Shown here: piece by piece, positions 37,508 to 45,833 of the stretch
How positions within the stretch are numbered: position 1 is the stretch's first letter
How the letters are laid out: each line of letters opens with the position of its first letter
Source of the DNA: Streptomyces morookaense
Lineage (GTDB): Bacteria > Actinomycetota > Actinomycetes > Streptomycetales > Streptomycetaceae
Direction of reading: 5' to 3'
Length of the DNA: 64,000 nucleotides
Assembly: GCF_013030945.1 (NCBI RefSeq)
Contig: NZ_JABBXF010000039.1
Location: 60,763-124,762 of the forward strand
The notes under the pieces: generated by a model
What the model was told of the DNA's origin: nothing
The model's input: the letters and a program-made list of their open reading frames with translations, nothing else
Databases searched by the model: none
Made by a program: the position numbers and the translations under genes

Positions 37508-37519
37508 GAGCGGGTTTAG

Positions 37520-37801
37520 ATGCCGCGTAGTCTCAAGAAGGGACCCTTCGTCGACGGCCACCTCATCAAGAAGGTGGACGCTCAGAACGAGGCTGGTACC
37601 AAGAACGTCATCAAGACCTGGTCCCGTCGCTCCATGATCGTGCCGGCCATGCTCGGCCACACGCTCGCGGTGCACAACGGCAAGACCCATGTCCCGGTGT
37701 TCGTCACCGAGTCCATGGTCGGCCACAAGCTCGGCGAGTTCTCGCCGACCCGCACCTTCCGCGGCCACGTCAAGGACGACCGCAAGTCGAAGCGCCGCTA
37801 A
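37520..37801 (+). CDS. rpsS: Ribosomal protein S19
   Basis: The 93-aa product (MPRSLKKGPFVDGHLIKKVDAQ) has the S19 core SRRSMIVPAMLGHTLAVHNGKTHVPVFVTESMVGHKLGEF and a basic tail. It contacts the decoding region from the 30S head and pairs with S13, which is encoded further along the same cluster. It begins 12 bases after rplB, and GGAGCG lies upstream. Confidence 0.99.
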   Translation: MPRSLKKGPFVDGHLIKKVDAQNEAGTKNVIKTWSRRSMIVPAMLGHTLAVHNGKTHVPVFVTESMVGHKLGEFSPTRTFRGHVKDDRKSKRR

Positions 37802-37842
37802 GCGGGGTGCGAACGACTATGACTGACACCGAAGGGACAACC

Positions 37843-38190
37843 ATGGAAGCCAGGGCCCAGGCGCGGTACATCCGCGTCACGCCCATGAAGGCCCGCCGCG
37901 TGGTGGACCTCATCCGTGGCATGGACGCCACGGAGGCTCAGGCGGTCCTGCGTTTCGCCCCGCAGGCCGCGAGCGTGCCGGTGGGCAAGGTGCTGGACAG
38001 CGCCATTGCCAACGCCGCGCACAACTACGACCACACGGACGCCTCTTCGCTGTACATCAGCGAGGCGTACGTCGACGAGGGCCCGACCCTGAAGCGGTTC
38101 CGTCCGCGTGCTCAGGGCCGTGCCTACCGGATCCGCAAGCGGACCAGCCACATCACCGTGGTCGTCAGCAGCAAGGAAGGAACCCGGTAA
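37843..38190 (+). CDS. rplV: Ribosomal protein L22
   Basis: The ATG at 37843 follows GAAGGGA by five bases and gives 115 residues (MEARAQARYIRVTPMKARRVVDLIRG). An upstream ATG at 37819 (MTDTEGTT) would give 123. The beta-hairpin region (EAYVDEGPTLKRFRPRAQGRAYRIRKRTSHITVVVS) lines the exit tunnel and is intact. The stop overlaps the rpsC start by one base. Confidence 0.97.
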   Translation: MEARAQARYIRVTPMKARRVVDLIRGMDATEAQAVLRFAPQAASVPVGKVLDSAIANAAHNYDHTDASSLYISEAYVDEGPTLKRFRPRAQGRAYRIRKRTSHITVVVSSKEGTR

Positions 38191-39011
38191 TGGGCCAGAA
38201 GGTTAACCCGCACGGGTTCCGGCTCGGCATCACCACGGACTTCAAGTCCCGCTGGTACGCCGACAAGCTGTACAAGGACTACGTCAAGGAAGACGTTGCC
38301 ATTCGTCGCATGATGACGAAGGGCATGGAGCGCGCCGGTATCTCGAAGGTTGAGATCGAGCGCACCCGCGACCGCGTCCGCGTCGACATCCACACCGCCC
38401 GCCCGGGCATCGTCATCGGCCGCCGTGGCGCCGAGGCCGACCGCATCCGTGGCGAGCTGGAGAAGCTGACCGGCAAGCAGGTCCAGCTGAACATCCTCGA
38501 GGTCAAGAACCCCGAGGTGGACGCTCAGCTGGTGGCCCAGGCCGTCGCCGAGCAGCTGTCCTCCCGTGTCTCCTTCCGTCGCGCCATGCGCAAGAGCATG
38601 CAGTCGACGATGAAGGCCGGCGCCAAGGGCATCAAGATCCAGTGCGGTGGCCGTCTCGGCGGCGCCGAGATGTCCCGCTCGGAGTTCTACCGCGAGGGCC
38701 GTGTGCCCCTGCACACGCTCCGTGCGAACGTCGACTACGGCTTCTTCGAGGCCAAGACCACCTTCGGCCGTATCGGCGTGAAGGTCTGGATCTACAAGGG
38801 CGACGTCAAGAACATCGCCGAGGTCCGCGCGGAGAACGCCGCGGCCCGTGCGGGCAACCGCCCGTCGCGTGGCGCCGGCGAGCGCCCGGCCCGTGGTGGC
38901 CGTGGCGGCGAGCGCGGTGGCCGCGGCCGCAAGCCGCAGCAGGCTGCTGCCGAGGCCCCCAAGGCCGAGGCCACCGCTGCTCCGGCTGAGACCACCGGAA
39001 CGGAGGCCTGA
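38190..39011 (+). CDS. rpsC: Ribosomal protein S3
   Basis: The 273-aa protein has the KH domain (RPGIVIGRRGAEADRIRGELEKLTG) and the helicase-surface motif GRLGGAEMSRSEFYREGRVPLHTLRA. Its C-terminus extends into a low-complexity tail rich in Gly, Arg, Ala and Glu (GAGERPARGGRGGERGGRGRKPQQ to ETTGTEA), as is common in actinobacteria. It helps unwind mRNA at the 30S entry tunnel. Confidence 0.98.
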   Translation: MGQKVNPHGFRLGITTDFKSRWYADKLYKDYVKEDVAIRRMMTKGMERAGISKVEIERTRDRVRVDIHTARPGIVIGRRGAEADRIRGELEKLTGKQVQLNILEVKNPEVDAQLVAQAVAEQLSSRVSFRRAMRKSMQSTMKAGAKGIKIQCGGRLGGAEMSRSEFYREGRVPLHTLRANVDYGFFEAKTTFGRIGVKVWIYKGDVKNIAEVRAENAAARAGNRPSRGAGERPARGGRGGERGGRGRKPQQAAAEAPKAEATAAPAETTGTEA

Positions 39012-39016
39012 CCGAC

Positions 39017-39436
39017 ATGCTGATCCCTCGCAGGGTCAAGCACCGCAAGCAGCACCACCCCAAGCGGAACGGCATGGCCAAGGGTGGCACCGAGCTCGCC
39101 TTCGGTGAGTACGGTATCCAGGCCCTGACCCCGGCCTATGTGACGAACCGTCAGATCGAGTCCGCTCGTATCGCCATGACGCGTCACATCAAGCGTGGCG
39201 GCAAGGTGTGGATCAACATCTACCCGGACCGTCCCCTCACGAAGAAGCCCGCCGAGACCCGCATGGGTTCCGGTAAGGGTTCCCCCGAGTGGTGGGTCGC
39301 GAACGTCAAGCCCGGTCGGGTGATGTTCGAGCTGTCCTTCCCGAACGAGAAGGTTGCACGTGAGGCGCTCACCCGAGCCGCCCACAAGCTTCCGATGAAG
39401 TGCCGCATTGTTCGGCGCGAGGCAGGTGAGTCGTGA
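39017..39436 (+). CDS. rplP: Ribosomal protein L16
   Basis: The 139-aa product (MLIPRRVKHRKQHHPKRNGMAKGG) has the L16 motifs KVWINIYPDRPLTKKPAETRMGSGKGSPEWWVANVKPGRVMFE. It organises the A-site region of the 50S subunit. It starts five bases after rpsC, and its end overlaps the beginning of rpmC. Confidence 0.98.
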   Translation: MLIPRRVKHRKQHHPKRNGMAKGGTELAFGEYGIQALTPAYVTNRQIESARIAMTRHIKRGGKVWINIYPDRPLTKKPAETRMGSGKGSPEWWVANVKPGRVMFELSFPNEKVAREALTRAAHKLPMKCRIVRREAGES

Positions 39437-39660
39437 TGGCTGCCGGTACCAAGGCGACCGAGCTGCGTGAGCTGAACAACGAGGACCTCGTTGCCAAGCT
39501 GCGTGAGGCCAAGGAAGAGCTGTTCAACCTCCGTTTCCAGGCGGCGACCGGACAGCTTGAGAACCACGGCCGGCTGAAGGCCGTCCGCAAGGACATCGCC
39601 CGGATCTACACCCTGATGCGTGAGCGCGAGCTCGGCATCGAGACGGTGGAGAGCGCCTGA
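39436..39660 (+). CDS. rpmC: Ribosomal protein L29
   Basis: From the ATG at 39436 (a GTG one codon earlier is possible) the 74-aa protein has the two-helix L29 form. ATELRELNNEDLVAKLREAKEELFNLRFQAATGQLENHGRLKAVRKDIARIYTLMRERE carries both helices. It binds beside L23 at the tunnel exit. The start overlaps the rplP stop and the stop overlaps the rpsQ start, so translation is continuous. Confidence 0.97.
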   Translation: MAAGTKATELRELNNEDLVAKLREAKEELFNLRFQAATGQLENHGRLKAVRKDIARIYTLMRERELGIETVESA

Positions 39661-39941
39661 TGAGCGAGAAGAACATGACTGAGACGAACGAGCGCGGCTA
39701 CCGCAAGACCCGTGAGGGCCTCGTCGTCAGCGACAAGATGGACAAGACCGTCGTCGTCGCTGTCGAGGACCGCGTCAAGCACGCGCTGTACGGCAAGGTC
39801 ATCCGCCGTACCAACAAGCTCAAGGCGCACGACGAGCAGAACGCCGCGGGTGTCGGCGACCGCGTCCTCCTCATGGAGACCCGGCCGCTGTCCGCGACGA
39901 AGCGCTGGCGCGTCGTCGAGATCCTCGAGAAGGCCAAGTAA
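39660..39941 (+). CDS. rpsQ: Ribosomal protein S17
   Basis: The 93-aa product (MSEKNMTETNERGYRKTREGLVVSDKMDKTVVVAVEDRVKH) shows the OB-fold of S17, with HALYGKVIRRTNKLKAHDEQN and a late METRPLSATKRWRVVEIL strand. It binds helix 11 of 16S rRNA. A second ATG at 39675 is possible. It is the last gene before a hairpin and a longer gap to rplN. Confidence 0.97.
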   Translation: MSEKNMTETNERGYRKTREGLVVSDKMDKTVVVAVEDRVKHALYGKVIRRTNKLKAHDEQNAAGVGDRVLLMETRPLSATKRWRVVEILEKAK

Positions 39942-39979
39942 TTTCTGAGGGGTTTCCCTCGGATAAGTTCCGCCAGGCT

Positions 39980-40007
39980 CGGCAGGGGCTCCTCGGAGCC
40001 CCTGCCG
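39980..40007 (+). terminator. Hairpin between rpsQ and rplN
   Basis: CGGCAGGGGCTCC (39980-39992) pairs with GGAGCCCCTGCCG (39995-40007). It marks the S10/spc boundary. There is no clear T-run, so partial termination or RNA processing is likely. Confidence 0.65.
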
Positions 40008-40035
40008 GGAACCGGCAGACGATCAGGAGATAGAC

Positions 40036-40404
40036 GTGATCCAGCAGGAGTCGCGACTTCGCGTCGCCGACAACACTGGTGCCAAGGAGATCCTTTGCAT
40101 CCGTGTTCTCGGTGGCTCGGGTCGCCGCTACGCGGGCATCGGTGACGTCATCGTCGCCACCGTCAAGGACGCGATCCCCGGTGGCAACGTGAAGAAGGGC
40201 GACGTCGTCAAGGCTGTCGTCGTTCGCACCGTCAAGGAGCGCCGCCGTCCGGACGGCTCGTACATCCGCTTTGACGAGAACGCGGCGGTCATCCTCAAGA
40301 ACGACGGTGACCCCCGCGGCACCCGTATCTTCGGCCCCGTCGGCCGAGAGCTGCGCGAGAAGAAGTTCATGAAGATCGTCTCGCTCGCGCCGGAGGTGCT
40401 GTAA
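40036..40404 (+). CDS. rplN: Ribosomal protein L14
   Basis: The 122-aa protein starts at GTG after AGGAGA (IQQESRLRVADNTGAKEILCIRVLGG). It is a highly conserved L14 with the TVKERRRPDGSYIRFDENAAVILKNDGDPRGTRIFGPV block that contacts 16S rRNA in bridge B8. It begins the spc part of the cluster. Confidence 0.99.
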   Translation: MIQQESRLRVADNTGAKEILCIRVLGGSGRRYAGIGDVIVATVKDAIPGGNVKKGDVVKAVVVRTVKERRRPDGSYIRFDENAAVILKNDGDPRGTRIFGPVGRELREKKFMKIVSLAPEVL

Positions 40405-40406
40405 GC

Positions 40407-40730
40407 ATGAAGATCAAGAAGGGCGACCTGGTTCAGGTCATCACCGGCAAGGACAAGGGCAAGCAGGGCAAGGTCGTTCAGGCCATGCCCGCTGAGAACC
40501 GCGTCCTCGTCGAGGGTGTCAACCGGGTCAAGAAGCACACCAAGGCCGGCCAGACCGCCCGTGGTTCCAAGACCGGCGGCATCGTGACCACCGAGGCCCC
40601 GATCCACGTCAGCAACGTTCAGCTGATCGTGGAGAAGGACGGCAAGAAGGTCGTCACTCGCGTCGGTTACCGCTTCGACGAGAACGGCAACAAGATCCGC
40701 GTTGCCAAGCGGACGGGTGAGGACATCTGA
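40407..40730 (+). CDS. rplX: Ribosomal protein L24
   Basis: The 107-aa product (MKIKKGDLVQVITGKDKGKQGKVVQAMP) has the KOW motif near its N-terminus and the NRVKKHTKAG segment. It starts assembly of the 50S subunit. It lies two bases after rplN, and its stop overlaps the rplE ATG. Confidence 0.98.
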   Translation: MKIKKGDLVQVITGKDKGKQGKVVQAMPAENRVLVEGVNRVKKHTKAGQTARGSKTGGIVTTEAPIHVSNVQLIVEKDGKKVVTRVGYRFDENGNKIRVAKRTGEDI

Positions 40731-41281
40731 TGGCTACCACTCCGCGTCTCAAGACGAAGTACCGCGAGGAGATCTCGGGCAAGCTGCGTGAGGAGTTCTC
40801 GTACGAGAACGTCATGCAGGTTCCCGGCCTGACCAAGATCGTGGTCAACATGGGTGTGGGCGACGCCGCCCGCGACTCCAAGCTGATCGAGGGCGCCATC
40901 CGCGACCTCACCACGATCACCGGTCAGAAGCCCGCCGTCACCAAGGCCCGTAAGTCCATCGCGCAGTTCAAGCTGCGCGAGGGCCAGCCGATCGGTGCCC
41001 ACGTCACCCTCCGTGGCGACCGCATGTGGGAGTTCCTGGACCGCACCCTGTCGCTCGCGCTGCCGCGCATCCGCGACTTCCGTGGTCTCTCCCCCAAGCA
41101 GTTCGACGGTCGGGGCAACTACACCTTCGGTCTCACGGAGCAGGTCATGTTCCACGAGATCGACCAGGACAAGATCGACCGGGTCCGGGGCATGGACATC
41201 ACCGTGGTGACCACGGCGAAGAACGACGACGAGGGCCGCGCCCTGCTTCGTCACCTCGGCTTCCCCTTCAAGGAGAACTGA
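40730..41281 (+). CDS. rplE: Ribosomal protein L5
   Basis: The 183-aa protein (MATTPRLKTKYREEISGKLREEF) has the L5 blocks VPGLTKIVVNMGVGDAARDSK, KSIAQFKLREGQPIGAHVTLRG and FRGLSPKQFDGRGNYTFGL. It binds 5S rRNA and touches P-site tRNA. It ends two bases before the zinc-type rpsN. Confidence 0.98.
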   Translation: MATTPRLKTKYREEISGKLREEFSYENVMQVPGLTKIVVNMGVGDAARDSKLIEGAIRDLTTITGQKPAVTKARKSIAQFKLREGQPIGAHVTLRGDRMWEFLDRTLSLALPRIRDFRGLSPKQFDGRGNYTFGLTEQVMFHEIDQDKIDRVRGMDITVVTTAKNDDEGRALLRHLGFPFKEN

Positions 41282-41283
41282 CC

Positions 41284-41469
41284 GTGGCGAAGAAGTCTCT
41301 GATTGCCAAGGCCGCTCGCAAGCCGAAGTTCTCGGTTCGCGCGTACACCCGCTGCAACCGCTGCGGCCGCCCGCACTCCGTCTACCGCAAGTTCGGCCTC
41401 TGCCGCGTGTGCCTTCGTGAGATGGCTCACCGTGGCGAGCTGCCGGGCGTGACCAAGAGCTCCTGGTAA
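41284..41469 (+). CDS. rpsN: Ribosomal protein S14, zinc-binding type
   Basis: The GTG at 41284 gives 61 residues (AKKSLIAKAARKPKFSVRAYT). Four cysteines, C24-x2-C27 and C40-x2-C43 in NRCGRPHSVYRKFGLCRVC, make the zinc ribbon of the short S14 type. Streptomycetes use this form in the spc cluster and often keep a cysteine-free paralogue elsewhere for zinc shortage. Confidence 0.97.
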   Translation: MAKKSLIAKAARKPKFSVRAYTRCNRCGRPHSVYRKFGLCRVCLREMAHRGELPGVTKSSW

Positions 41470-41678
41470 CAACCCACTTGGGTTGACCAGGGCTCTCGGT
41501 AAGCATCAAGGACGGCGGGGGCCCAGCCCCGACTCACGTAGAGTTGAAGGGTTGGGTGCCCGCCGCCCATGACCGTCTTACTACGCCGTAGGTCCCCGCG
41601 CCGCACCCGTCCCGACACTGTTCGGGGAGAGGGATGGCGCAGATAGGAAACCCCGGCGAGAGAGGCCGAAGGCCAAAC

Positions 41679-42077
41679 ATGACCATGACCGATCCGATCG
41701 CAGACATGCTGACCCGTCTGCGGAACGCGAACTCGGCGTACCACGACTCCGTGGCCATGCCTGCCAGCAAGATCAAGGCGCACATCGCCGAGATCCTGCA
41801 GCAGGAGGGCTACATCGCCGGCTGGAAGGTCGAGGACGCCGAGGTCGGCAAGTCCCTCGTCATCGACCTGAAGTTCGGCCCGAACCGTGAGCGCTCCATC
41901 GCGGGCATCAAGCGGATTTCGAAGCCGGGCCTGCGGGTCTACGCAAAGTCCACCAACCTGCCGAAGGTCCTCGGCGGCCTGGGCGTGGCGATCATCTCCA
42001 CGTCCCACGGTCTCCTGACCGGCCAGCAGGCCAGCAAGAAGGGCGTGGGTGGGGAAGTCCTCGCCTACGTCTGGTAA
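41679..42077 (+). CDS. rpsH: Ribosomal protein S8
   Basis: From the ATG at 41679 the protein has 132 residues (MTMTDPIADMLTRLRNANSAYHDSV), the usual S8 length. A longer frame starting at 41634 lacks a ribosome site. The C-terminal motif STSHGLLTGQQASKKGVGGEVLAYVW is intact. S8 binds the central domain of 16S rRNA and represses the spc operon in Escherichia coli. The 209-base gap before it (41470-41678) holds no gene. A TAGAGT at 41539 could be a -10 but lacks a partner. Confidence 0.98.
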   Translation: MTMTDPIADMLTRLRNANSAYHDSVAMPASKIKAHIAEILQQEGYIAGWKVEDAEVGKSLVIDLKFGPNRERSIAGIKRISKPGLRVYAKSTNLPKVLGGLGVAIISTSHGLLTGQQASKKGVGGEVLAYVW

Positions 42078-42098
42078 TCGGGAACGGAGGAAAAGCCA

Positions 42099-42638
42099 AT
42101 GTCGCGAATCGGCAAGCTCCCCATCCAGGTTCCCGCTGGTGTGGACGTCACCATCGATGGCCGCACGGTCCAGGTGAAGGGCCCCAAGGGCACCCTGACC
42201 CACACCGTTGCCGCGCCCATCGAGATCGTCAAGGGCGAGGACGGCACCCTTCAGGTGACCCGTCCCAACGACGAGCGTCAGAACAAGGCCCTGCACGGCC
42301 TGTCCCGCACGCTGGTGGCGAACATGATCACCGGCGTGACCCAGGGTTACAGCAAGAACCTCGAGATCAGCGGTGTCGGTTACCGCGTCCAGGCGAAGGG
42401 CTCCAACCTGGAGTTCGCCCTGGGCTACAGCCACCCGATCCTGGTCGAGGCTCCCGAGGGCATCACCTTCAAGGTGGAGTCCCCGACCAAGCTGTCTGTC
42501 GAGGGCATCGACAAGCAGAAGGTCGGCGAGGTCGCCGCGAACATCCGCAAGCTGCGGAAGCCCGACCCGTACAAGGCCAAGGGCGTCAAGTACGCGGGCG
42601 AGGTCATCCGCCGCAAGGTCGGAAAGGCTGGTAAGTAA
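42099..42638 (+). CDS. rplF: Ribosomal protein L6
   Basis: The 179-aa product (MSRIGKLPIQVPAGVDVTIDGRTVQVKGPKG) has the two repeated L6 folds and the C-terminal signature RKPDPYKAKGVKYAGEVIRRKVGK. It sits near the elongation-factor site of the 50S subunit. GGAGGA stands just before the start. rplR follows after three bases. Confidence 0.99.
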   Translation: MSRIGKLPIQVPAGVDVTIDGRTVQVKGPKGTLTHTVAAPIEIVKGEDGTLQVTRPNDERQNKALHGLSRTLVANMITGVTQGYSKNLEISGVGYRVQAKGSNLEFALGYSHPILVEAPEGITFKVESPTKLSVEGIDKQKVGEVAANIRKLRKPDPYKAKGVKYAGEVIRRKVGKAGK

Positions 42639-42641
42639 GCC

Positions 42642-43025
42642 ATGGCATACGGTGTCAAGATTGCTAAGGGCGACGCCTACAAGCGTGCCGCCAAGCAGCG
42701 CCGTCACATCCGCATCCGTAAGAACATCTCGGGTACGGCTGAGCGCCCCCGTCTTGTGGTGACGCGTACCAACCGTGGCATCACCGCTCAGGTCATCGAC
42801 GACCTCAAGGGTCACACCCTGGCGTCGGCGTCGCACCTGGACGCGTCGATCCGTGGTGGCGAGGGCGACAAGGGCGCCCAGGCCAAGAAGGTTGGCGCCC
42901 TGGTCGCCGAGCGTGCCAAGGCCGCCGGTGTCGAGGCCGTCGTGTTCGACCGCGGTGGCAACCAGTACGCCGGGCGCATCGCCGCTCTGGCTGACGCCGC
43001 CCGCGAAGCCGGGCTGAAGTTCTAA
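42642..43025 (+). CDS. rplR: Ribosomal protein L18
   Basis: The 127-aa protein (MAYGVKIAKGDAYKRAAKQRRHIRIRKN) contains the L18 motifs RPRLVVTRTNRGITAQVIDDLKGHTLASAS and VVFDRGGNQYAGRIAALADAAREAGL. It binds 5S rRNA with L5. It is followed after 46 bases by rpsE. Confidence 0.98.
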   Translation: MAYGVKIAKGDAYKRAAKQRRHIRIRKNISGTAERPRLVVTRTNRGITAQVIDDLKGHTLASASHLDASIRGGEGDKGAQAKKVGALVAERAKAAGVEAVVFDRGGNQYAGRIAALADAAREAGLKF

Positions 43026-43071
43026 GCCCCGGTTCCGGAGCTAGCGGACGTAACAGAGAGAGGTAATTCCA

Positions 43072-43674
43072 ATGGCTGGACCCCAGCGCCGCGGTGGCGG
43101 CGCCGGTGGCGGCGAGCGGCGGGACCGGAAGGGCCGTGACGGTGGCGCTGCCGCCGAGAAGACCGCGTACGTTGAGCGCGTAGTCGCGATCAACCGCGTC
43201 GCCAAGGTTGTCAAGGGTGGCCGTCGCTTCAGCTTCACCGCGCTGGTCGTGGTGGGTGACGGCGAGGGCACCGTGGGTGTCGGTTACGGCAAGGCCAAGG
43301 AAGTTCCCGCGGCCATCGCCAAGGGCGTGGAAGAGGCCAAGAAGAACTTCTTCCGTGTCCCCCGCATCGCGGGCACCATCCCCCACCCCATCCAGGGTGA
43401 GAAGGCGGCCGGTGTCGTTCTGCTCAAGCCCGCCACCCCCGGTACCGGTGTTATCGCCGGTGGCCCGGTGCGTGCGGTGCTCGAGTGCGCCGGCATCCAC
43501 GACATCCTGTCGAAGTCGCTCGGTTCTTCGAACCCGATCAACATCGTGCACGCCACGGTGGAGGCGCTCAAGGGCCTGCAGCGGCCCGAGGAGATCGCCG
43601 CCCGTCGTGGTCTGCCGCTCGAGGACGTCGCCCCCGCCGCTCTGCTGCGGGCGCGTGCAGGGGTGAGCGCGTAA
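43072..43674 (+). CDS. rpsE: Ribosomal protein S5
   Basis: The 200-aa product has a Gly/Arg-rich N-terminal extension (MAGPQRRGGGAGGGERRDRKGRDGG). The S5 core follows (EKTAYVERVVAINRVAKVVKGGRRFSFTALVVVGDGEG) with the RIAGTIPHPIQGE loop linked to accuracy and spectinomycin binding. It ends with a one-base overlap of the rpmD start. Confidence 0.98.
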   Translation: MAGPQRRGGGAGGGERRDRKGRDGGAAAEKTAYVERVVAINRVAKVVKGGRRFSFTALVVVGDGEGTVGVGYGKAKEVPAAIAKGVEEAKKNFFRVPRIAGTIPHPIQGEKAAGVVLLKPATPGTGVIAGGPVRAVLECAGIHDILSKSLGSSNPINIVHATVEALKGLQRPEEIAARRGLPLEDVAPAALLRARAGVSA

Positions 43675-43856
43675 TGGCTCGTCTCAAGGTCACGCAGGTC
43701 AAGTCCTACATCGGCAGCAAGCAGAACCACCGCGACACCCTGCGTTCGCTCGGGCTCAAGCGCCTGAACGACGTGGTTGTCAAGGAGGACCGCCCCGAGA
43801 TCCGCGGCATGGTGCACACCGTCCGCCACCTCGTGACGGTCGAGGAGGTCGACTGA
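43674..43856 (+). CDS. rpmD: Ribosomal protein L30
   Basis: The 60-aa protein (MARLKVTQVKSYIGSKQNHRDTLRSLGLKRLNDVVVKEDRPEIRGMVHTVRHLVTVEEVD) is a complete bacterial L30. It begins on the rpsE stop (TAATG) and ends one base before rplO. The order rpsE-rpmD-rplO-secY is the universal spc order. Confidence 0.97.
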   Translation: MARLKVTQVKSYIGSKQNHRDTLRSLGLKRLNDVVVKEDRPEIRGMVHTVRHLVTVEEVD

Positions 43857-43857
43857 C

Positions 43858-44313
43858 ATGGCGGAGCAGAACCCGCTGAAGGTCCACAACCTCCGTCCCG
43901 CCCCGGGCGCCAAGACCGCCAAGACCCGTGTGGGTCGTGGTGAGGCGTCGAAGGGTAAGACGGCTGGTCGCGGTACCAAGGGTACGAAGGCCCGTTACCA
44001 GGTTCCGGAGCGCTTCGAGGGTGGCCAGATGCCGCTCCACATGCGCCTCCCGAAGCTGAAGGGCTTCAAGAACCCCGCCCACAAGCAGTTCCAGGTCGTG
44101 AACCTGGACAAGCTGGCCGAGCTCTACCCGCAGGGTGGCGAGGTCACGGTGGCCGGTCTGGTCGCCAAGGGCGCTGTTCGCAAGAACGAGCTCGTCAAGG
44201 TCCTTGGCCAGGGCGAGATCTCCGTGGCGCTGCAGGTGACGGTCGACGCCGTCTCCGGCTCCGCCAAGGAGAAGATCGCCGCCGCCGGCGGCACCGTCAC
44301 CGAGCTCATCTGA
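43858..44313 (+). CDS. rplO: Ribosomal protein L15
   Basis: The 151-aa product (MAEQNPLKVHNLRPAPGAKTAKTRVGRGEASKGKTAGRGTKG) has the glycine/lysine-rich N-terminal tail that snakes through 23S rRNA, and the L15 signature VVNLDKLAELYPQGGEVTVAGLVAKGAVRKNELVKVLGQGE. It is the last ribosomal gene before secY and is followed by a strong hairpin. Confidence 0.98.
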   Translation: MAEQNPLKVHNLRPAPGAKTAKTRVGRGEASKGKTAGRGTKGTKARYQVPERFEGGQMPLHMRLPKLKGFKNPAHKQFQVVNLDKLAELYPQGGEVTVAGLVAKGAVRKNELVKVLGQGEISVALQVTVDAVSGSAKEKIAAAGGTVTELI

Positions 44314-44328
44314 GTTCGTTGATCTGAC

Positions 44329-44363
44329 AACCGGGGATGTCCCATAACGGGGCATCCCCGGTT
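44329..44363 (+). terminator. Hairpin between rplO and secY
   Basis: AACCGGGGATGTCCC (44329-44343) and GGGGCATCCCCGGTT (44349-44363) form a 15-bp stem with one G-T pair and a 5-base loop, followed by GGTCGTT. It may act as an attenuator, with secY, adk and map partly driven by a separate promoter in the gap up to 44519. Confidence 0.7.
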
Positions 44364-44519
44364 GGTCGTTCCAAGGGGGGCACGGTCGCCGGTAAGGTGG
44401 CGTGCACTGCTGTTAACCTCCGTGCGGCCTGCTTCCGTACGGACTTTGACCGATTTGTATTCGTCGATCCTCAAGACCGTCACCTCTCGCGTGGCTGCGT
44501 GAGAGGCGCAGGAGGCACC

Positions 44520-45833
44520 GTGCTCACCGCGTTCGCCCGGGCGTTCAAGACGCCCGACCTGCGCAAGAAGCTACTGTTCACGCTGGGCATCATGGTGCTC
44601 TTCAGGCTCGGGGCACATGTCCCCGTGCCGGGCGTCGACTACCGCAACGTCCAGACGTGCCTCGACCAGGCCAAGAGCGGCCAGAGCCTTTTCGGCCTCG
44701 TGAACATGTTCAGCGGTGGTGCACTGCTGCAGGTCACGATCTTCGCGCTCGGCATCATGCCCTACATCACGGCGAGCATCATCCTGCAGCTGCTCACGGT
44801 CGTGATCCCACGCCTGGAAGCCCTCAAGAAGGAGGGGCAGAGCGGCCAGACCAAGATCACGCAGTACACGCGTTATCTGACCGTCGCGCTCGCCGTCCTC
44901 CAGGGCACCGGACTCGTGGCCACTGCCAGCACCGGTGCGCTGTTCGGGAGTTGCCCCGTCGGCAACCAGATCGTGCCGAACCACTCGATCTTCACCACGA
45001 TCACGATGGTCATCACGATGACCGCCGGCACCTGCCTGATCATGTGGCTCGGTGAGCTCATCACCGACCGCGGCATCGGCAACGGCATGTCGATCCTGAT
45101 GTTCACCTCCATCGCCGCCGGCTTCCCGGGCGCCCTGTGGGGCATCAAGATGCAGGGCAAGCTGATGGGCGGCTGGCTGGAGTTCGGCCTGGTGATCCTC
45201 TGCGGTCTGGCCATGGTCGCGCTCGTCGTCTTCGTCGAGCAGGCCCAGCGCCGGATCCCCGTGCAGTATGCGAAGCGCATGATCGGCCGCCGTTCGTACG
45301 GCGGTACGTCCACCTACATCCCGCTCAAGGTGAACCAGGCGGGTGTGATCCCCGTCATCTTCGCCTCGTCGCTCCTCTACATCCCGGCTCTGCTGGTGCA
45401 GTTCACCGGCTCCAAGGCGGGCTGGGCGACGTGGGTGCAGACCAACCTGGTCAAGGGCGACCACCCCGTCTACATCGTCACGTACTTCCTGCTGATCGTT
45501 TTCTTCGCCTTCTTCTACGTCGCCATCTCCTTCAACCCCGAAGAAGTTGCGGACAATATGAAGAAGTATGGTGGCTTCATCCCGGGCATCCGGGCCGGCC
45601 GACCCACCGCGGAGTATCTGAGCTACGTGCTGAACCGCATCACGTGGCCTGGCTCGCTGTACCTGGGCTTGATTGCGCTGGTGCCGACCGTGGCACTGGT
45701 CACACTCAACGCAAACCAGAACTTCCCGTTCGGGGGAACCAGCATCCTGATCATCGTGGGTGTCGGTCTGGAGACTGTGAAGCAGATCGAGAGCCAGCTT
45801 CAGCAGCGCAACTACGAAGGGTTCCTCCGCTGA
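44520..45833 (+). CDS. secY: Preprotein translocase subunit SecY
   Basis: The GTG at 44520 follows GGAGG by four bases and gives 437 residues (MLTAFARAFKTPDLRKKLLFTL). Ten hydrophobic segments are evident, with conserved blocks GGALLQVTIFALGIMPYITASIILQLL, GIGNGMSILMFTSIAAGFP and GGTSTYIPLKVNQAGVIPVIFASSLL. It forms the membrane channel for protein export with SecE and SecG. Its stop overlaps the adk start by one base. Confidence 0.98.
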   Translation: MLTAFARAFKTPDLRKKLLFTLGIMVLFRLGAHVPVPGVDYRNVQTCLDQAKSGQSLFGLVNMFSGGALLQVTIFALGIMPYITASIILQLLTVVIPRLEALKKEGQSGQTKITQYTRYLTVALAVLQGTGLVATASTGALFGSCPVGNQIVPNHSIFTTITMVITMTAGTCLIMWLGELITDRGIGNGMSILMFTSIAAGFPGALWGIKMQGKLMGGWLEFGLVILCGLAMVALVVFVEQAQRRIPVQYAKRMIGRRSYGGTSTYIPLKVNQAGVIPVIFASSLLYIPALLVQFTGSKAGWATWVQTNLVKGDHPVYIVTYFLLIVFFAFFYVAISFNPEEVADNMKKYGGFIPGIRAGRPTAEYLSYVLNRITWPGSLYLGLIALVPTVALVTLNANQNFPFGGTSILIIVGVGLETVKQIESQLQQRNYEGFLR